64,000 nucleotides of DNA from Salinimonas lutimaris (GTDB lineage Bacteria > Pseudomonadota > Gammaproteobacteria > Enterobacterales > Alteromonadaceae), in contig NZ_CP036536.1 of the NCBI RefSeq assembly GCF_005222225.1, forward strand, positions 2,690,001 through 2,754,000, written 5' to 3'. A program made the translations under genes and the position numbers. The notes beneath the pieces were generated by a model, which searched no databases, was not told where the DNA came from, and worked only from the letters and a program-made list of their open reading frames with translations. Positions 26,841 through 36,028 of this stretch are shown one piece after another. The stretch's first letter is position 1. Each line of letters begins with the position of its first letter.

Positions 26841-27719
26841 ATGAATTTGCACGGCTTACGGGTATTTTATACTGTGGCTACCCAGCACAGTTTTTCACTG
26901 GCTGCGGAGGCGCTCTGTATCAGCCAGCCAGCGGTTTCTAAAGCGGTCCGGGAACTTGAACACACGATTGGTCTTGCCCTCGTTGAGCGGGCAGGTAGAG
27001 GCAAAACTATTCGCCTGACCGGGGCCGGCCAGGCGTTGCTGGAGCATGCTACCGGCATTTTTGCCATTGAAGCGGCCGCAGAGCAGGATTTAAAAGCCCG
27101 CGCCGGACTTACCCGCGGCCAGCTTAACATTGGCGCCAGTACCACAGTAGCCAGTTACTGGCTGACCCATTTGCTGGCTCATTTTAATCGCGCACATCCG
27201 GATATAGACATCACCCTGAATGTGGCTAACTCATCACATATTGAGCAAGCACTGCTGCAAAATGATATTGAACTAGGCTATGTGGAAGGTAAAATTGCGC
27301 ATTCGCTGATCCACTGTGAACACTGGAAAAGTGAGTCGCTGAGTGTGTTCTGTGGGAGTTCCACTACACTGCAGAAGGCGAGCACAAAGGCCCTTGAGCG
27401 TGCAACCTGGCTGGTCAGGGAACCGGGTTCTGGTACCCGCAGTGTCAACGACCAGTATTTTGATGCGCATTATATCGCACCGTCTCGTACCATTACCCTG
27501 GGCAGCAATGAAGCTATTGTCCATGCTATTGCTGCGGGTATGGGCATTGCATTGTTGCCGGATGTGGTGGCCGCTCCGCTGCTGGCCATTGATACCGTAA
27601 AGCGGCTGCCTGTCATCAGTCAGCTTCAGCCGGCCCCGCGTCCGTTGTATTGTCTGACTCACACCACCCGCCCCCGCTCACCAGCCGCAGAAGCTTTTTT
27701 ACGCCTCAGTGGTGAGTAA
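26841..27719 (+). CDS. yeiE: LysR-family transcriptional regulator, YeiE type
   Basis: The 292 residues have an N-terminal winged helix-turn-helix (LRVFYTVATQHSFSLAAEAL, then ISQPAVSKAVRELEHTIG) and a periplasmic-binding-protein-like effector domain containing GQLNIGASTTVASYWLTHLL and EPGSGTRSV. YeiE responds to sulfite in enterobacteria and acts on yeiH and other genes. The divergent yeiH 100 bases away supports the assignment. The ribosome site is inside a palindrome, consistent with autoregulation. Confidence 0.85.
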   Translation: MNLHGLRVFYTVATQHSFSLAAEALCISQPAVSKAVRELEHTIGLALVERAGRGKTIRLTGAGQALLEHATGIFAIEAAAEQDLKARAGLTRGQLNIGASTTVASYWLTHLLAHFNRAHPDIDITLNVANSSHIEQALLQNDIELGYVEGKIAHSLIHCEHWKSESLSVFCGSSTTLQKASTKALERATWLVREPGSGTRSVNDQYFDAHYIAPSRTITLGSNEAIVHAIAAGMGIALLPDVVAAPLLAIDTVKRLPVISQLQPAPRPLYCLTHTTRPRSPAAEAFLRLSGE

Positions 27720-27747
27720 TCGGGTGCTGCTGGTCAGCCAGATAATA

Positions 27748-28398
27748 TTAGTAACTGCCTTTTTGTTGTTCCTGCTTTTGCTCCATGTCAGCCGGAAAGA
27801 TGGGAATACGCCAGCCCCACTTCAATGCTCCGAGCCGCAGAATGAGAGTGGTGAATAATGAGCCCGCAATACACCACTCATATTCTGCATTGAAATGAAA
27901 TAGTATTGCGTACACGCCACCGCCGATGAGTGAGGCCGTAGCATACAACTCACAGCGCATTACCAGAGGTATTTCACGACAAATAACATCGCGGATCAGG
28001 CCCCCAAATATGGCGGTACAGGTTCCCAGCGTTATCGCTACCAGCATATCGGCACCGCTGATGAGGGCTTTTTCTATACCAATAATATTAAACAGCCCAA
28101 GACCGATGGCATCGACCAGCATCAGGTAAAAGCCTTTTAAATTCGATCTCAGCCTCAGCAATACAATGGTGACGATAATCGCTAAATAACAGGCATAAAG
28201 GTAATCAGAGTTCGCTACCCAAAAGACATCTTCATCCAGCACCAGATCACGCAGCGTGCCCCCACCCACGGCGGTGATGCTCCCCAGTACCACCACCCCA
28301 AAACTATCGACGTCTTTTTCATATGCTGCCAGTGCACCGGAAATGGCAAAAAACGCCACCCCGGCCAGATTCAAAAGATGAAACCATGCATCGCTCAT
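27748..28398 (-). CDS. TRIC-family cation channel (UPF0126/YadS type), copy 1
   Basis: This 216-residue inner-membrane protein has about seven hydrophobic segments and two repeated family motifs, GGGTLRD (first half) and FGGLIRDVIC (second half). These mark the internal repeat of trimeric intracellular cation channels. Bacterial members conduct K+ or Na+. Their physiological role is not settled. ATG 28398 is preferred over ATG 28413 because AGGA stands seven bases upstream of it. A second copy lies at 61800-62417 in this window. Confidence 0.87.
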   Translation of the reverse strand: MSDAWFHLLNLAGVAFFAISGALAAYEKDVDSFGVVVLGSITAVGGGTLRDLVLDEDVFWVANSDYLYACYLAIIVTIVLLRLRSNLKGFYLMLVDAIGLGLFNIIGIEKALISGADMLVAITLGTCTAIFGGLIRDVICREIPLVMRCELYATASLIGGGVYAILFHFNAEYEWCIAGSLFTTLILRLGALKWGWRIPIFPADMEQKQEQQKGSY

Positions 28399-28937
28399 AC
28401 TCTGTTCCTGCATTAACTTTGTTTAACGTTTTTTGTGTAAAACAATATAGATGGATCAGCCCGACATATAATTGGAAAGAGGCAGTCAGCGGGTTCGGGG
28501 AATAACACAGACAGTTACATTCTGACTATTTGGCTATACAGTAAGGACATATAGCGGACAGGAACTTTGTTCCGGACCATTTTGACAAAGGTGCCAGACT
28601 ACGGTAAATAAAGGCAGACAAGTGCCTTGAAGCCTGTAGTGTGCTGTTTGTTAATTAAATCACCATCGGTCAAACTCATTGTATCTTTACAATGTTACTT
28701 TGAGCAGCCGCTAACCATACGGTTTTTCGCCTTAATTCAGGGTCATCATTCGGGCCTGTCTACCACGTCTTGTTATCACCAGACATGACTATGCTGCTGG
28801 CCTGGCCAGGCTAGTTACATGGCCATCGTCACTATTACACCTCAAAAAACGCCTCATACATGTCATTGGTTTTTAAGCACTTGACTCTCTTTCAACCTCC
28901 TTTACACTTTCTGTTTTCAATGACTGCAGGCGTAAGC
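28399..28937. other. Long spacer between TRIC copy 1 and the TPR-sulfotransferase
   Basis: No convincing gene was found in these roughly 540 bases. There is a 12-base palindrome, GCCTGGCCAGGC, at 28800-28811. Two in-frame ATGs of the next gene (28860 and 28920) fall at the right end and could be its true start. Confidence 0.4.
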
Positions 28938-30548
28938 ATGGACAAGCATGCATTCAATAATGAAATTATTGAAAAAGGGCTGGATAACACACCATTTGCA
29001 CCGCAATTGATTAAGGCCTTTAACGCATTAGAAAAAGGTGACATCAGACAAGTCGCCGCGATTGCGCAAGACACTTTAAAATCTGACAACCAAGTGCCCC
29101 AGGCGCATTACCTGCTTGCCAGAGTTGCCATACAAACCAGACAACTTGATATTGCCCTGAGAGGCTTTATCAGGGCCACGGAACTCGACCCGACAGTTGC
29201 TGATTACTGGGCTTTTTTAGCTCTTGTTCACAGCCAGACTGGCAATATGCCTGCCGCTGAAATATCGGTAAAAAAAGCGCTAAATCTTAATAGTGAGAAA
29301 GCGCATGTTTTACGTCCTATGGCACATGTTCTGAGTCTGTTAGGACAGCTTGAAGAAGCGTCCGGGTTACTCAACAAAGCAGTCGAAAAATCGCCTCAGG
29401 CCGCCATTTATCATCATGCTCTGGCGGTAAATCTGTTGGGGCTGGGTGATTTTCAGGGGGCGCAAAGGGCCATACAAAGAGCGATTGAGCTTAATCCCTA
29501 TTACGCAGAATCCCGCTGGATTTTATCTTCCCTGATAAAGGCCGAAGATAATGGCATGGCAAATGAATTGGTATTGCTGATGAATACGCCTAACATGCCA
29601 GATATCGAGAAAGCCTATCTTGGGTATGCTGCCGGCAAGCTCTTTGAAGATACACAACACTGGCAGCAGGCATTCAGTGCGTTTGAACAAGGCGCGGCGG
29701 CAAAACGCCGGTTATTGCATTACGATCGCAATGAGGCCCGTCGAACCTTTGATACGCTAAGGCGTGTTTGCACAAAAGACTGGCTCAACAACAAAACAAA
29801 TGTTCGGCATGATGCCACCCCTATTTTTATTGTAGGGCAACCCCGCACCGGCACAACGCTGGTAGACAGGATTGTTTCAAGCCATAGCCAGGTTCACTCA
29901 GCCGGTGAGTCCGTGCAATTAGCCATGTCACTAAGAGCTATGAGCGGTGTGCGCACAAAAGAATTTATCTCGGCTGAGCTAATTGAAAAAGCCAAACAGG
30001 TTTCTGCTGCAGAATTAGCCCGCTCATATTTAACCGGCGTCGACAAAGTAAAAGGAAATACCCCTTACTTTATCGATAAATTCCCGATGAACTTTATGTT
30101 GCTCGGGTTTATTGTAAAGGCATTTCCGAATGCCAGAATCATCCATGTAACACGCAACCCCATTGATACCTGTTTTGCCGTTTACAAGCAGCTTTTTGAA
30201 GAGGTTTACCCGCATAGCTACGACCAAACTGAAATGGCCGAGCACTACGTGATGTATCGACAATTAATGGCTCACTGGCACGCTGTGATGCCGGGTAAGA
30301 TCATTGACATCGCTTACGAGGATATTGTTCAGGACAATCATAGCTCTGCCCAAAAATTAATAAAAGATCTTGGCCTGGAATGGGAAGATGATTGCTCAGC
30401 GTTTGAAAAAAATAACACTGCGGTGACGACGGCCAGTGCAGTTCAGGTAAGAGAAAAAGTCCATACCAGTTCAGTAGGCCGGTGGAAAAAGTACGAGCAG
30501 CAACTCGCCCCTACTCTTAACATATTGCAAAAAGCGGGAGTTATCTGA
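28938..30548 (+). CDS. TPR-repeat sulfotransferase
   Basis: The first half (about 1-270) is a run of tetratricopeptide repeats, for example QVPQAHYLLARVAIQTRQLD and KSPQAAIYHHALAVNLLGLG. The second half is a sulfotransferase domain with the PAPS 5'-phosphosulfate loop PIFIVGQPRTGTTLVDRI and the downstream HVTRNPIDTCFAVYKQ block that binds the 3' phosphate. It would transfer sulfate from PAPS to a protein, glycan or small molecule. The target is unknown. The start is uncertain: 28938 (MDKHAFNNE, 536 residues) is chosen, while 28860 would add 26 residues with no better ribosome site. It is a single gene. Confidence 0.82.
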   Translation: MDKHAFNNEIIEKGLDNTPFAPQLIKAFNALEKGDIRQVAAIAQDTLKSDNQVPQAHYLLARVAIQTRQLDIALRGFIRATELDPTVADYWAFLALVHSQTGNMPAAEISVKKALNLNSEKAHVLRPMAHVLSLLGQLEEASGLLNKAVEKSPQAAIYHHALAVNLLGLGDFQGAQRAIQRAIELNPYYAESRWILSSLIKAEDNGMANELVLLMNTPNMPDIEKAYLGYAAGKLFEDTQHWQQAFSAFEQGAAAKRRLLHYDRNEARRTFDTLRRVCTKDWLNNKTNVRHDATPIFIVGQPRTGTTLVDRIVSSHSQVHSAGESVQLAMSLRAMSGVRTKEFISAELIEKAKQVSAAELARSYLTGVDKVKGNTPYFIDKFPMNFMLLGFIVKAFPNARIIHVTRNPIDTCFAVYKQLFEEVYPHSYDQTEMAEHYVMYRQLMAHWHAVMPGKIIDIAYEDIVQDNHSSAQKLIKDLGLEWEDDCSAFEKNNTAVTTASAVQVREKVHTSSVGRWKKYEQQLAPTLNILQKAGVI

Positions 30549-30837
30549 TGCCGGGCGGCAATAAAGACCATAAATATATATAAGTTAAGTTCAAATCAGC
30601 TATCTATTCTCTGCCTGCCCTGCTCTGTCCACAGCCAGGCCAATGACCACCCTATCTGGTACAATGATTGAATATTGCCAATGTAGCCTATCAGACCGAT
30701 ATCTTAGGCAAGGCATTAAATGCTAACTAAGATTTATCTGCCGTGCTAATTCATTGATACGATTTAAACCATGAATACAAAAGACACTACAAAAATAGAG
30801 TGTTTGGCCTCAGGCAGATTTATTTTCAAATAAAGAC
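30549..30837. other. Spacer before the cold-shock promoter
   Basis: This is about 290 bases, A/T-rich, without a coding or RNA signal that I recognise. Confidence 0.3.
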
Positions 30838-30866
30838 TTTACTTACGTAAATAAAGGGCCTACTAT
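30838..30866 (+). promoter_or_regulatory. Sigma-70 promoter and long leader of the cold-shock gene
   Basis: TTTACT (30838-30843) and TACTAT (30861-30866) are 17 bases apart. Transcription would start near 30873, leaving an untranslated leader of about 160 bases, the length seen in cspA-type genes. An AAAGGGC/GCCCTTT repeat (30853-30895) overlaps the start region. Confidence 0.5.
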
Positions 30867-31032
30867 ACACACGCTTTAGATAAATAAAGCCCTTTCTACT
30901 ACAGCTCTGTTTTCTACTACTACCTTTTTTTAAAAAGTCGGCATAGATATTCATCAGTTTTATTAGTCAAGTTAACTATCTATCGCGCTCAGGTAATTTT
31001 TACCATCATTATTTTTTAAAAAGGTTTCAAAT

Positions 31033-31245
31033 ATGTCTAATCAATCTATTGGCACAGTAAAATGGTTTAACGAAGATAAAGGCTTTGGTTTCATTAGCCC
31101 TAGCGACGGCGGAAAAGATGTTTTTGTACACTTCCGTTCAATCGTTTCTGACGGCTTTAAAACGTTGGCTGAAGGTCAAAGCGTATCTTACACTGTTGAG
31201 CAAGGCCAGAAAGGTCCACAAGCAAGCAACGTTAATGTTGCCTAA
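31033..31245 (+). CDS. Cold-shock protein, CspA family
   Basis: This 70-residue single-stranded nucleic-acid-binding protein acts as an RNA chaperone. It has the complete OB-fold core: [15 protein letters not shown] (RNP1 KGFGFI) and DVFVHF (RNP2), ending with QASNVNVA. The long leader upstream and terminator downstream make a one-gene unit, as for cold-inducible csp genes. Cold induction is inferred from the leader, since the family also has constitutive members. Confidence 0.95.
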   Translation: MSNQSIGTVKWFNEDKGFGFISPSDGGKDVFVHFRSIVSDGFKTLAEGQSVSYTVEQGQKGPQASNVNVA

Positions 31246-31262
31246 TATTGCTTAAAAAGATT

Positions 31263-31296
31263 TAAAAAAGAGCCGGTTATCCGGCTCTTTTTTTTG
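31263..31296 (+). terminator. Terminator after the cold-shock gene
   Basis: A 10-bp stem, AAAGAGCCGG with CCGGCTCTTT, and a 4-base loop are followed by a run of T. Confidence 0.92.
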
Positions 31297-31456
31297 CTTT
31301 ATCACCATTATCTTTTCTTTCTGCGTTTTACCTCATCCCGAATTTAGCCATATTTTTATATCAGCAAATAGTTACGCCTGATAAAACTCTGCTTTTCTCA
31401 TAAAAAATAGCGTATTCGTTGTACTTGAAGTTAACAATATTCGTACTTAAGAGACA

Positions 31457-31618
31457 ATGAAAGCTGACGCAATGTTTCCGTTATTTATAAAAGATGTCAT
31501 TCTTTTGTCCGGACAAAGCAAAAAGCGAAAGCTAACACTTCAAAGCCTAAAATACTGGTTCCAAACGCGCTGCAGGCGATGTGAGGTTCAAGATTGGTGT
31601 GGCTGCTGGGCTGGTTGA
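31457..31618 (+). CDS. Possible 53-residue protein with Cys-rich end
   Basis: ATG 31457 to TGA 31618 encodes a basic middle (SKKRKLT) and a C-terminus with four cysteines, RCRRCEVQDWCGCWAG. There is no strong ribosome site. I do not recognise it. It could be a chance frame, and only conservation in relatives would show it is real. Confidence 0.2.
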   Translation: MKADAMFPLFIKDVILLSGQSKKRKLTLQSLKYWFQTRCRRCEVQDWCGCWAG

Positions 31619-31637
31619 TACGACTTGTCTGGTAATA

Positions 31638-31703
31638 TCAATTTTTGGGAATGGGTTTTATATCACCTCCCCAGAACCTACCAAAAGATTTCTGAGTCAT
31701 CAT
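31638..31703 (-). CDS. Possible 21-residue peptide with good ribosome site
   Basis: On the minus strand two adjacent ATGs follow AGAGGGGCA, a near-ideal ribosome site. The peptide begins MMTQKSFGRFWGGD and ends with two prolines and lysines. It stands alone in a 615-base spacer. There is no known match that I can name. It could be a leader peptide or chance. Confidence 0.25.
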   Translation of the reverse strand: MMTQKSFGRFWGGDIKPIPKN

Positions 31704-31912
31704 TGCCCCTCTTATTTGAACTCAGGGAATTATAGTCTTCTTTAATAGAAAACAAGTTAGCTTCGGTAATCAGACATGTAACACGCTTATGTTGCCGGAT
31801 TGATCCTCGCGCTCCCAAAATTCGCCGTAGATGTGGATATTAAAGGTCAATTTCTTGTCTATAAATGCCAGGCAATGCCGGAAGAGTATTCCGGCTTTGC
31901 TAACTAACCTGC

Positions 31913-33412
31913 TCAGGGCACACTATTTACGCTGGCGTAGGCTGGCTGCTTTTTGGCCAGCAACATATAGACAATGCTTGCCACCAATAAGCCGACAAAC
32001 CAGGCGTAGGCGTATAGGGTGTCAAATATCGCCGGTACGGAGTTTACAATACCAGCAGCATGAAAAAAGCCCGGGATATTGGGCAGTACACCTATCACCA
32101 ATGCTGTGATGCCTGCCATATTCCAGCCTTTAGTGGCTGCATATTCTCCCTGATGCTGGAACAGTGCATCAATATTCAGGGTAGATTTGCGTAAAATAAA
32201 ATAGTCAGCAATCAGAATACCGGCGATAGGCCCCAGCAGCGCTGAATAGCCGGTTAGCCAGGTAAACAGGTAGCCGCCTGCGGTTTCCAGTAACTTCCAG
32301 GGGAAAATAGCAACGCCGATTCCGGCGGTAATATAGCCACCCATTTTAAAGCTGACCTTCGAGGGCGCCAGATTGGAAAAACCGTAAGCCGGTGCCACCA
32401 TGTTGGCCGCCAGATTAGTGGTAAGTGTAGCCAGCGCCAGCGCAGCCAGTGCCAGTACCACGCCCAGTCCCCCCATGCGACCGGCCAGTTCCACCGGGTC
32501 CCATATGGCTTCGCCATAAATGGTCACGGTGGCTGAAGTGACCGCCACGCCGATAAATGCAAATAACGCCATGGGTAATGGCAGTCCCACTGCCTGTCCA
32601 ATCATCTGGTCTTTTTGCGAGCGTGCAAACCGGGTGAAATCGGGAATGTTTAATGCCATTGTTGCCCAGAACCCGACCATGGAAGTCAGTCCGGCAAAAA
32701 AAGTCGGCCAGAAATGCCCTTCTTTGGCACCACCTGGCACAAACTGGGACGGCGTAGAGAGCATATTGTCAAACCCGCCTGCCTGAACGTACGCCCAGCC
32801 AAGCAGGGCCAGTCCCATTAAAATTAAAAACGGGGCGGCAAAGGTTTCCAGCCAGCGAATGGACTCGGTGCCGTGTTTTATAAACACCAGATGCATGGCC
32901 CAAAAAGCAAAAAAGCAGAGAGTTTGGGTAATATCAATGCCCAGTACCGGCAGGGGCTGACCCACAAAAAAATCACTGCTGACGCTATTTAAAATCACAT
33001 AAATAGCACTGCCACCTACCCAGGTATTAATACCAAACCAGCCACAGGCCACCAGCCCTCGCGCGACTGCCGGAATTTTAGCGCCCCGGGTGCCAAACGA
33101 GCTGCGTAACAGAACCGGAAACGGCACCCCGTATTTTGCCCCTGCATGCCCGATAAACATCATCGGTACCAGTACAATGACATTGCCCAGTAACACGGTA
33201 ATCACAGCCTGATACCAGTTCATGCCTTCAGACACTAATCCGGCAGACAGTAAGTAAGTGGGTACACACACCACCATGGCTACCCATAGCGCAGCGTAGT
33301 CTTTCCATACCCAGGTCCGGGTTTCCACAGTGGTCGGAGCCAGATCTTCATTCCATAAGTCACTGTCGTAATGAGAGGGTTTTATCATGGGCTGATTGCT
33401 ACTTTTATCCAC
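31913..33412 (-). CDS. NCS1-family nucleobase permease of the rut locus
   Basis: This 499-residue inner-membrane transporter has twelve hydrophobic segments and the NCS1 N-terminus: NEDLAPTTVETRTWVWKDYAALWVAM, then WYQAVITVLLGNVIVLVPM and FGTRGAKIPAVARGLVACGW. NCS1 proteins import uracil, cytosine, hydantoins and related bases with Na+ or H+. In E. coli the rut operon uses RutG, an NCS2-family protein. Here an NCS1 protein stands at the end of the locus and probably replaces it. The start appears to be GTG at 33412, with AAAGGA eight bases upstream. Confidence 0.88.
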   Translation of the reverse strand: MDKSSNQPMIKPSHYDSDLWNEDLAPTTVETRTWVWKDYAALWVAMVVCVPTYLLSAGLVSEGMNWYQAVITVLLGNVIVLVPMMFIGHAGAKYGVPFPVLLRSSFGTRGAKIPAVARGLVACGWFGINTWVGGSAIYVILNSVSSDFFVGQPLPVLGIDITQTLCFFAFWAMHLVFIKHGTESIRWLETFAAPFLILMGLALLGWAYVQAGGFDNMLSTPSQFVPGGAKEGHFWPTFFAGLTSMVGFWATMALNIPDFTRFARSQKDQMIGQAVGLPLPMALFAFIGVAVTSATVTIYGEAIWDPVELAGRMGGLGVVLALAALALATLTTNLAANMVAPAYGFSNLAPSKVSFKMGGYITAGIGVAIFPWKLLETAGGYLFTWLTGYSALLGPIAGILIADYFILRKSTLNIDALFQHQGEYAATKGWNMAGITALVIGVLPNIPGFFHAAGIVNSVPAIFDTLYAYAWFVGLLVASIVYMLLAKKQPAYASVNSVP

Positions 33413-33521
33413 GATGCATATCCTTTAAGAAAGGTTGTCATTAATTAATAAGCGAAGTGCCGGCACAGCAGAAGCAGCGCCGGTAAGCACGGCTTCTGAC
33501 TAAACGCCTGAACCAGTCTGG

Positions 33522-35843
33522 TTAAAAGTTGCGTCTGACTGATACCCCGTAAGTGCGGGGTTTGGCATACGAAATCTGACTGGTGCCATAAAAACCGGTC
33601 ACATCAAAACCAATCAGTTCGTGATCTGAGTCAAACAGATTATCTATGTATGCCGCCAGTCGCCACACATTGTCACTGTCTGCCCAGGTCACGCGCGCAT
33701 CGGCCTTGGTATAACTACCAATTTTGTGAGCGGTGAAATTGCGGGCATTGTGGAATGTTTCAGACTGATAACTGCCCGACAGCTGGGCAGCCATATTACC
33801 TTTAAATACGTTCCAATTGTACCTGATCATGGCTGAGGCCTGAATTTCAGGCGTAAAAGGCGGGGTAGTATCGGCAAAATAGCCTGATGCTACTTCCAGG
33901 TCTTCTACAACAGCATCGGTGTAAGATATGTTGATCATGAGATCAAGCCGGGCATTAGGAGTGAGGAAGAGTTCGAGCTCAGCACCGCGAAACGTGGCTT
34001 GTTCGTTAGATACCACACCGGCGTTATTCACCCAGGAAAATGACTGATAATCAGTATAATCATAGTAAAAAATACCGGCATTCAGAACACCACGGTTAGC
34101 CATAAAACTGTGCTTCATACCCGCTTCATACGCCGTGAGTTCCTCGGGTCTGTACTGACTGAACCCCCCGAATAATGGCGCATTGAAACTACCGGCTTTG
34201 ACCCCTCTGTTAATACCAGCGTAATACAGGGTTTCACCAATGCTGTACTCCAACTGCAATTTAGCAGACCATAAATCCTGATCATTGTTGTCATCCACTG
34301 ATTCCAGTGAAGGTGACTGTGTATTTATCTCTATCACACGATCATTGGTATTCTGATTCTGGTAAACATTACCGCTGAACGTTTTATTTTCCCGGGTATA
34401 CCGCAGCCCGCTTACCAGAACAAAGGCATCGGTGAAGCTATAGTCCATCTGACCAAATACAGAATAGGAATCTGTGGCCAGACTCACCAGTGTATTGTTT
34501 TCCTCCCCGCCCAGAAAAAAAGTGGTCGGGGAACCGGCCAGTCCCTGACTGTAATCGGTGTCAACACGCAGCAGATATACACCGGACACCCATTTTACAT
34601 CGCTCGTCATACCGGAAAGACGTACTTCCTGGCTGTACTGCTCTATTGTGCTGTCAGACTGAAATATCAGCTCAGGGGACGCCGTCTGGTCAGAATCCAG
34701 CCCCACTGTTCGCTTGAACTGTTTGTAGTCAGACATCGCAAACAGATCAAATTCATCAAAGGCATATTCCAGCGTACCGGCCACACCGTGAGATTTAATT
34801 TTATTCTGGTCATCAAAAGCAAAATCTTTGTTGACCAGGTTTCCCGATCCATCGGGATCAAAATTACCGTTGAAATCCCCTCCCTGAACCGGGCGTAATG
34901 GATCGCCATTGAAATTACCATCCACGCAGATCCCTGCCTGAATCGTATCGCACCCCAGAGGATCATCGGCAGCATAAATCACATCGGTCACGTTACCGGC
35001 AGCATCTTTCACCTCGGTAGTATTAATAACCTGGTACGGACCTTCGCTTTTTGTCGTATCTGCCCAGTTTGCGCTTAGCAGAAAGCTGCCCTTTCCGGCG
35101 ATGTCAAACATCAGCTGTCCACGCAGCGCTTTGGTGTCATCGTTGAAGCCATCTTCCCCGCCGCCCTGCGACCCCAAACGTGTATCCGGCGCAGCGCCGT
35201 CCTCATAGATATTTTCGAGAATCTCACCCTGCTGATTGGTAAAGCCGGATAAACGACCATAAATGCCTTTTGTCAGTTTGCCGGAAACAGCACCCTCGAA
35301 CCGATACTGATCAAACCTTGCAGCGGTGACTTCGGCAAACCCTTCAGTGGTTTCGGTGGGTTTTGCTGTTATGGTATTCACCAGACCACCGGTTGCATTT
35401 CTGCCGAACAGCGTCCCCTGCGGCCCTTTGAGAATTTCGATGCGCTCTACATCAAACAAGCCGAAAGTCTGCGCCTGCGTACTGGCCAGATAGCCGTTGT
35501 CGACATAGACCGCGACGGGCGCTTCGGCCAGATCAGCATAATCATTTTGCACCACACCACGAATATTAAAAATCGCGCGCTGGCCGCCAATATCACCGGC
35601 CAGCGATACGCCGGGTGTAAATGCAATTAAGTCTGTACTGCTTTCCAGCCCCAGTGCATCCATTTGTTGGCCTGAAAATGCGGTCAGCGCAATGCCAACA
35701 TCGCTAATATTCTCATTACGCTTTTGTGCGGTTACCTCGATGGTTTCCCACACGTTTGCTGCGGCCTCAGCCGCCGGCACCACAGTCAGTGCCATTGATA
35801 CAGTCAGCGCCAGCAGACACCTGTGTGTGTTTAACATTTGCAT
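33522..35843 (-). CDS. TonB-dependent outer-membrane receptor of the rut locus
   Basis: The 773 residues have a signal peptide ending near AEAAANV, a plug domain (WETIEVTAQKRNENISDVGIA, VERIEILKGPQGTLFGRNATGG) and a C-terminal barrel ending VSVRRNF with a final aromatic residue. It lies on the same strand between mmsA and the NCS1 permease, so it probably imports a pyrimidine, nucleoside or nucleic-acid breakdown product. The substrate is inferred from position only. It is not closely alike to the receptor at 14752-17079 outside the conserved plug motifs. Confidence 0.85.
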   Translation of the reverse strand: MQMLNTHRCLLALTVSMALTVVPAAEAAANVWETIEVTAQKRNENISDVGIALTAFSGQQMDALGLESSTDLIAFTPGVSLAGDIGGQRAIFNIRGVVQNDYADLAEAPVAVYVDNGYLASTQAQTFGLFDVERIEILKGPQGTLFGRNATGGLVNTITAKPTETTEGFAEVTAARFDQYRFEGAVSGKLTKGIYGRLSGFTNQQGEILENIYEDGAAPDTRLGSQGGGEDGFNDDTKALRGQLMFDIAGKGSFLLSANWADTTKSEGPYQVINTTEVKDAAGNVTDVIYAADDPLGCDTIQAGICVDGNFNGDPLRPVQGGDFNGNFDPDGSGNLVNKDFAFDDQNKIKSHGVAGTLEYAFDEFDLFAMSDYKQFKRTVGLDSDQTASPELIFQSDSTIEQYSQEVRLSGMTSDVKWVSGVYLLRVDTDYSQGLAGSPTTFFLGGEENNTLVSLATDSYSVFGQMDYSFTDAFVLVSGLRYTRENKTFSGNVYQNQNTNDRVIEINTQSPSLESVDDNNDQDLWSAKLQLEYSIGETLYYAGINRGVKAGSFNAPLFGGFSQYRPEELTAYEAGMKHSFMANRGVLNAGIFYYDYTDYQSFSWVNNAGVVSNEQATFRGAELELFLTPNARLDLMINISYTDAVVEDLEVASGYFADTTPPFTPEIQASAMIRYNWNVFKGNMAAQLSGSYQSETFHNARNFTAHKIGSYTKADARVTWADSDNVWRLAAYIDNLFDSDHELIGFDVTGFYGTSQISYAKPRTYGVSVRRNF

Positions 35844-36028
35844 GTTGTACTCTCATTTTATTGTTCTTTTTAACAAGCCGTTGCGGCGGTGTTGTCCCGA
35901 TATTTTAAGAGTAACTGTCGATGAGAACTGCGTATCGAAGGCCACAAATTCCAGTCCGTGGCAGCGCCTTTAAAGGGCACACTGCACGGTGCTGGTTTAA
36001 TTATTATTTTATGTAATGATGTGGCGTA

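Larger units (their letters stand above)
31297..31912. other. Spacer with two possible tiny genes
   Basis: About 615 bases contain no recognised gene. Two very small frames with some appeal are listed separately (31457-31618 plus, 31638-31703 minus). A 7-bp hairpin, GCCGGAA/TTCCGGC, at 31877-31895 may end the NCS1 transporter transcript from the right. Confidence 0.4.
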
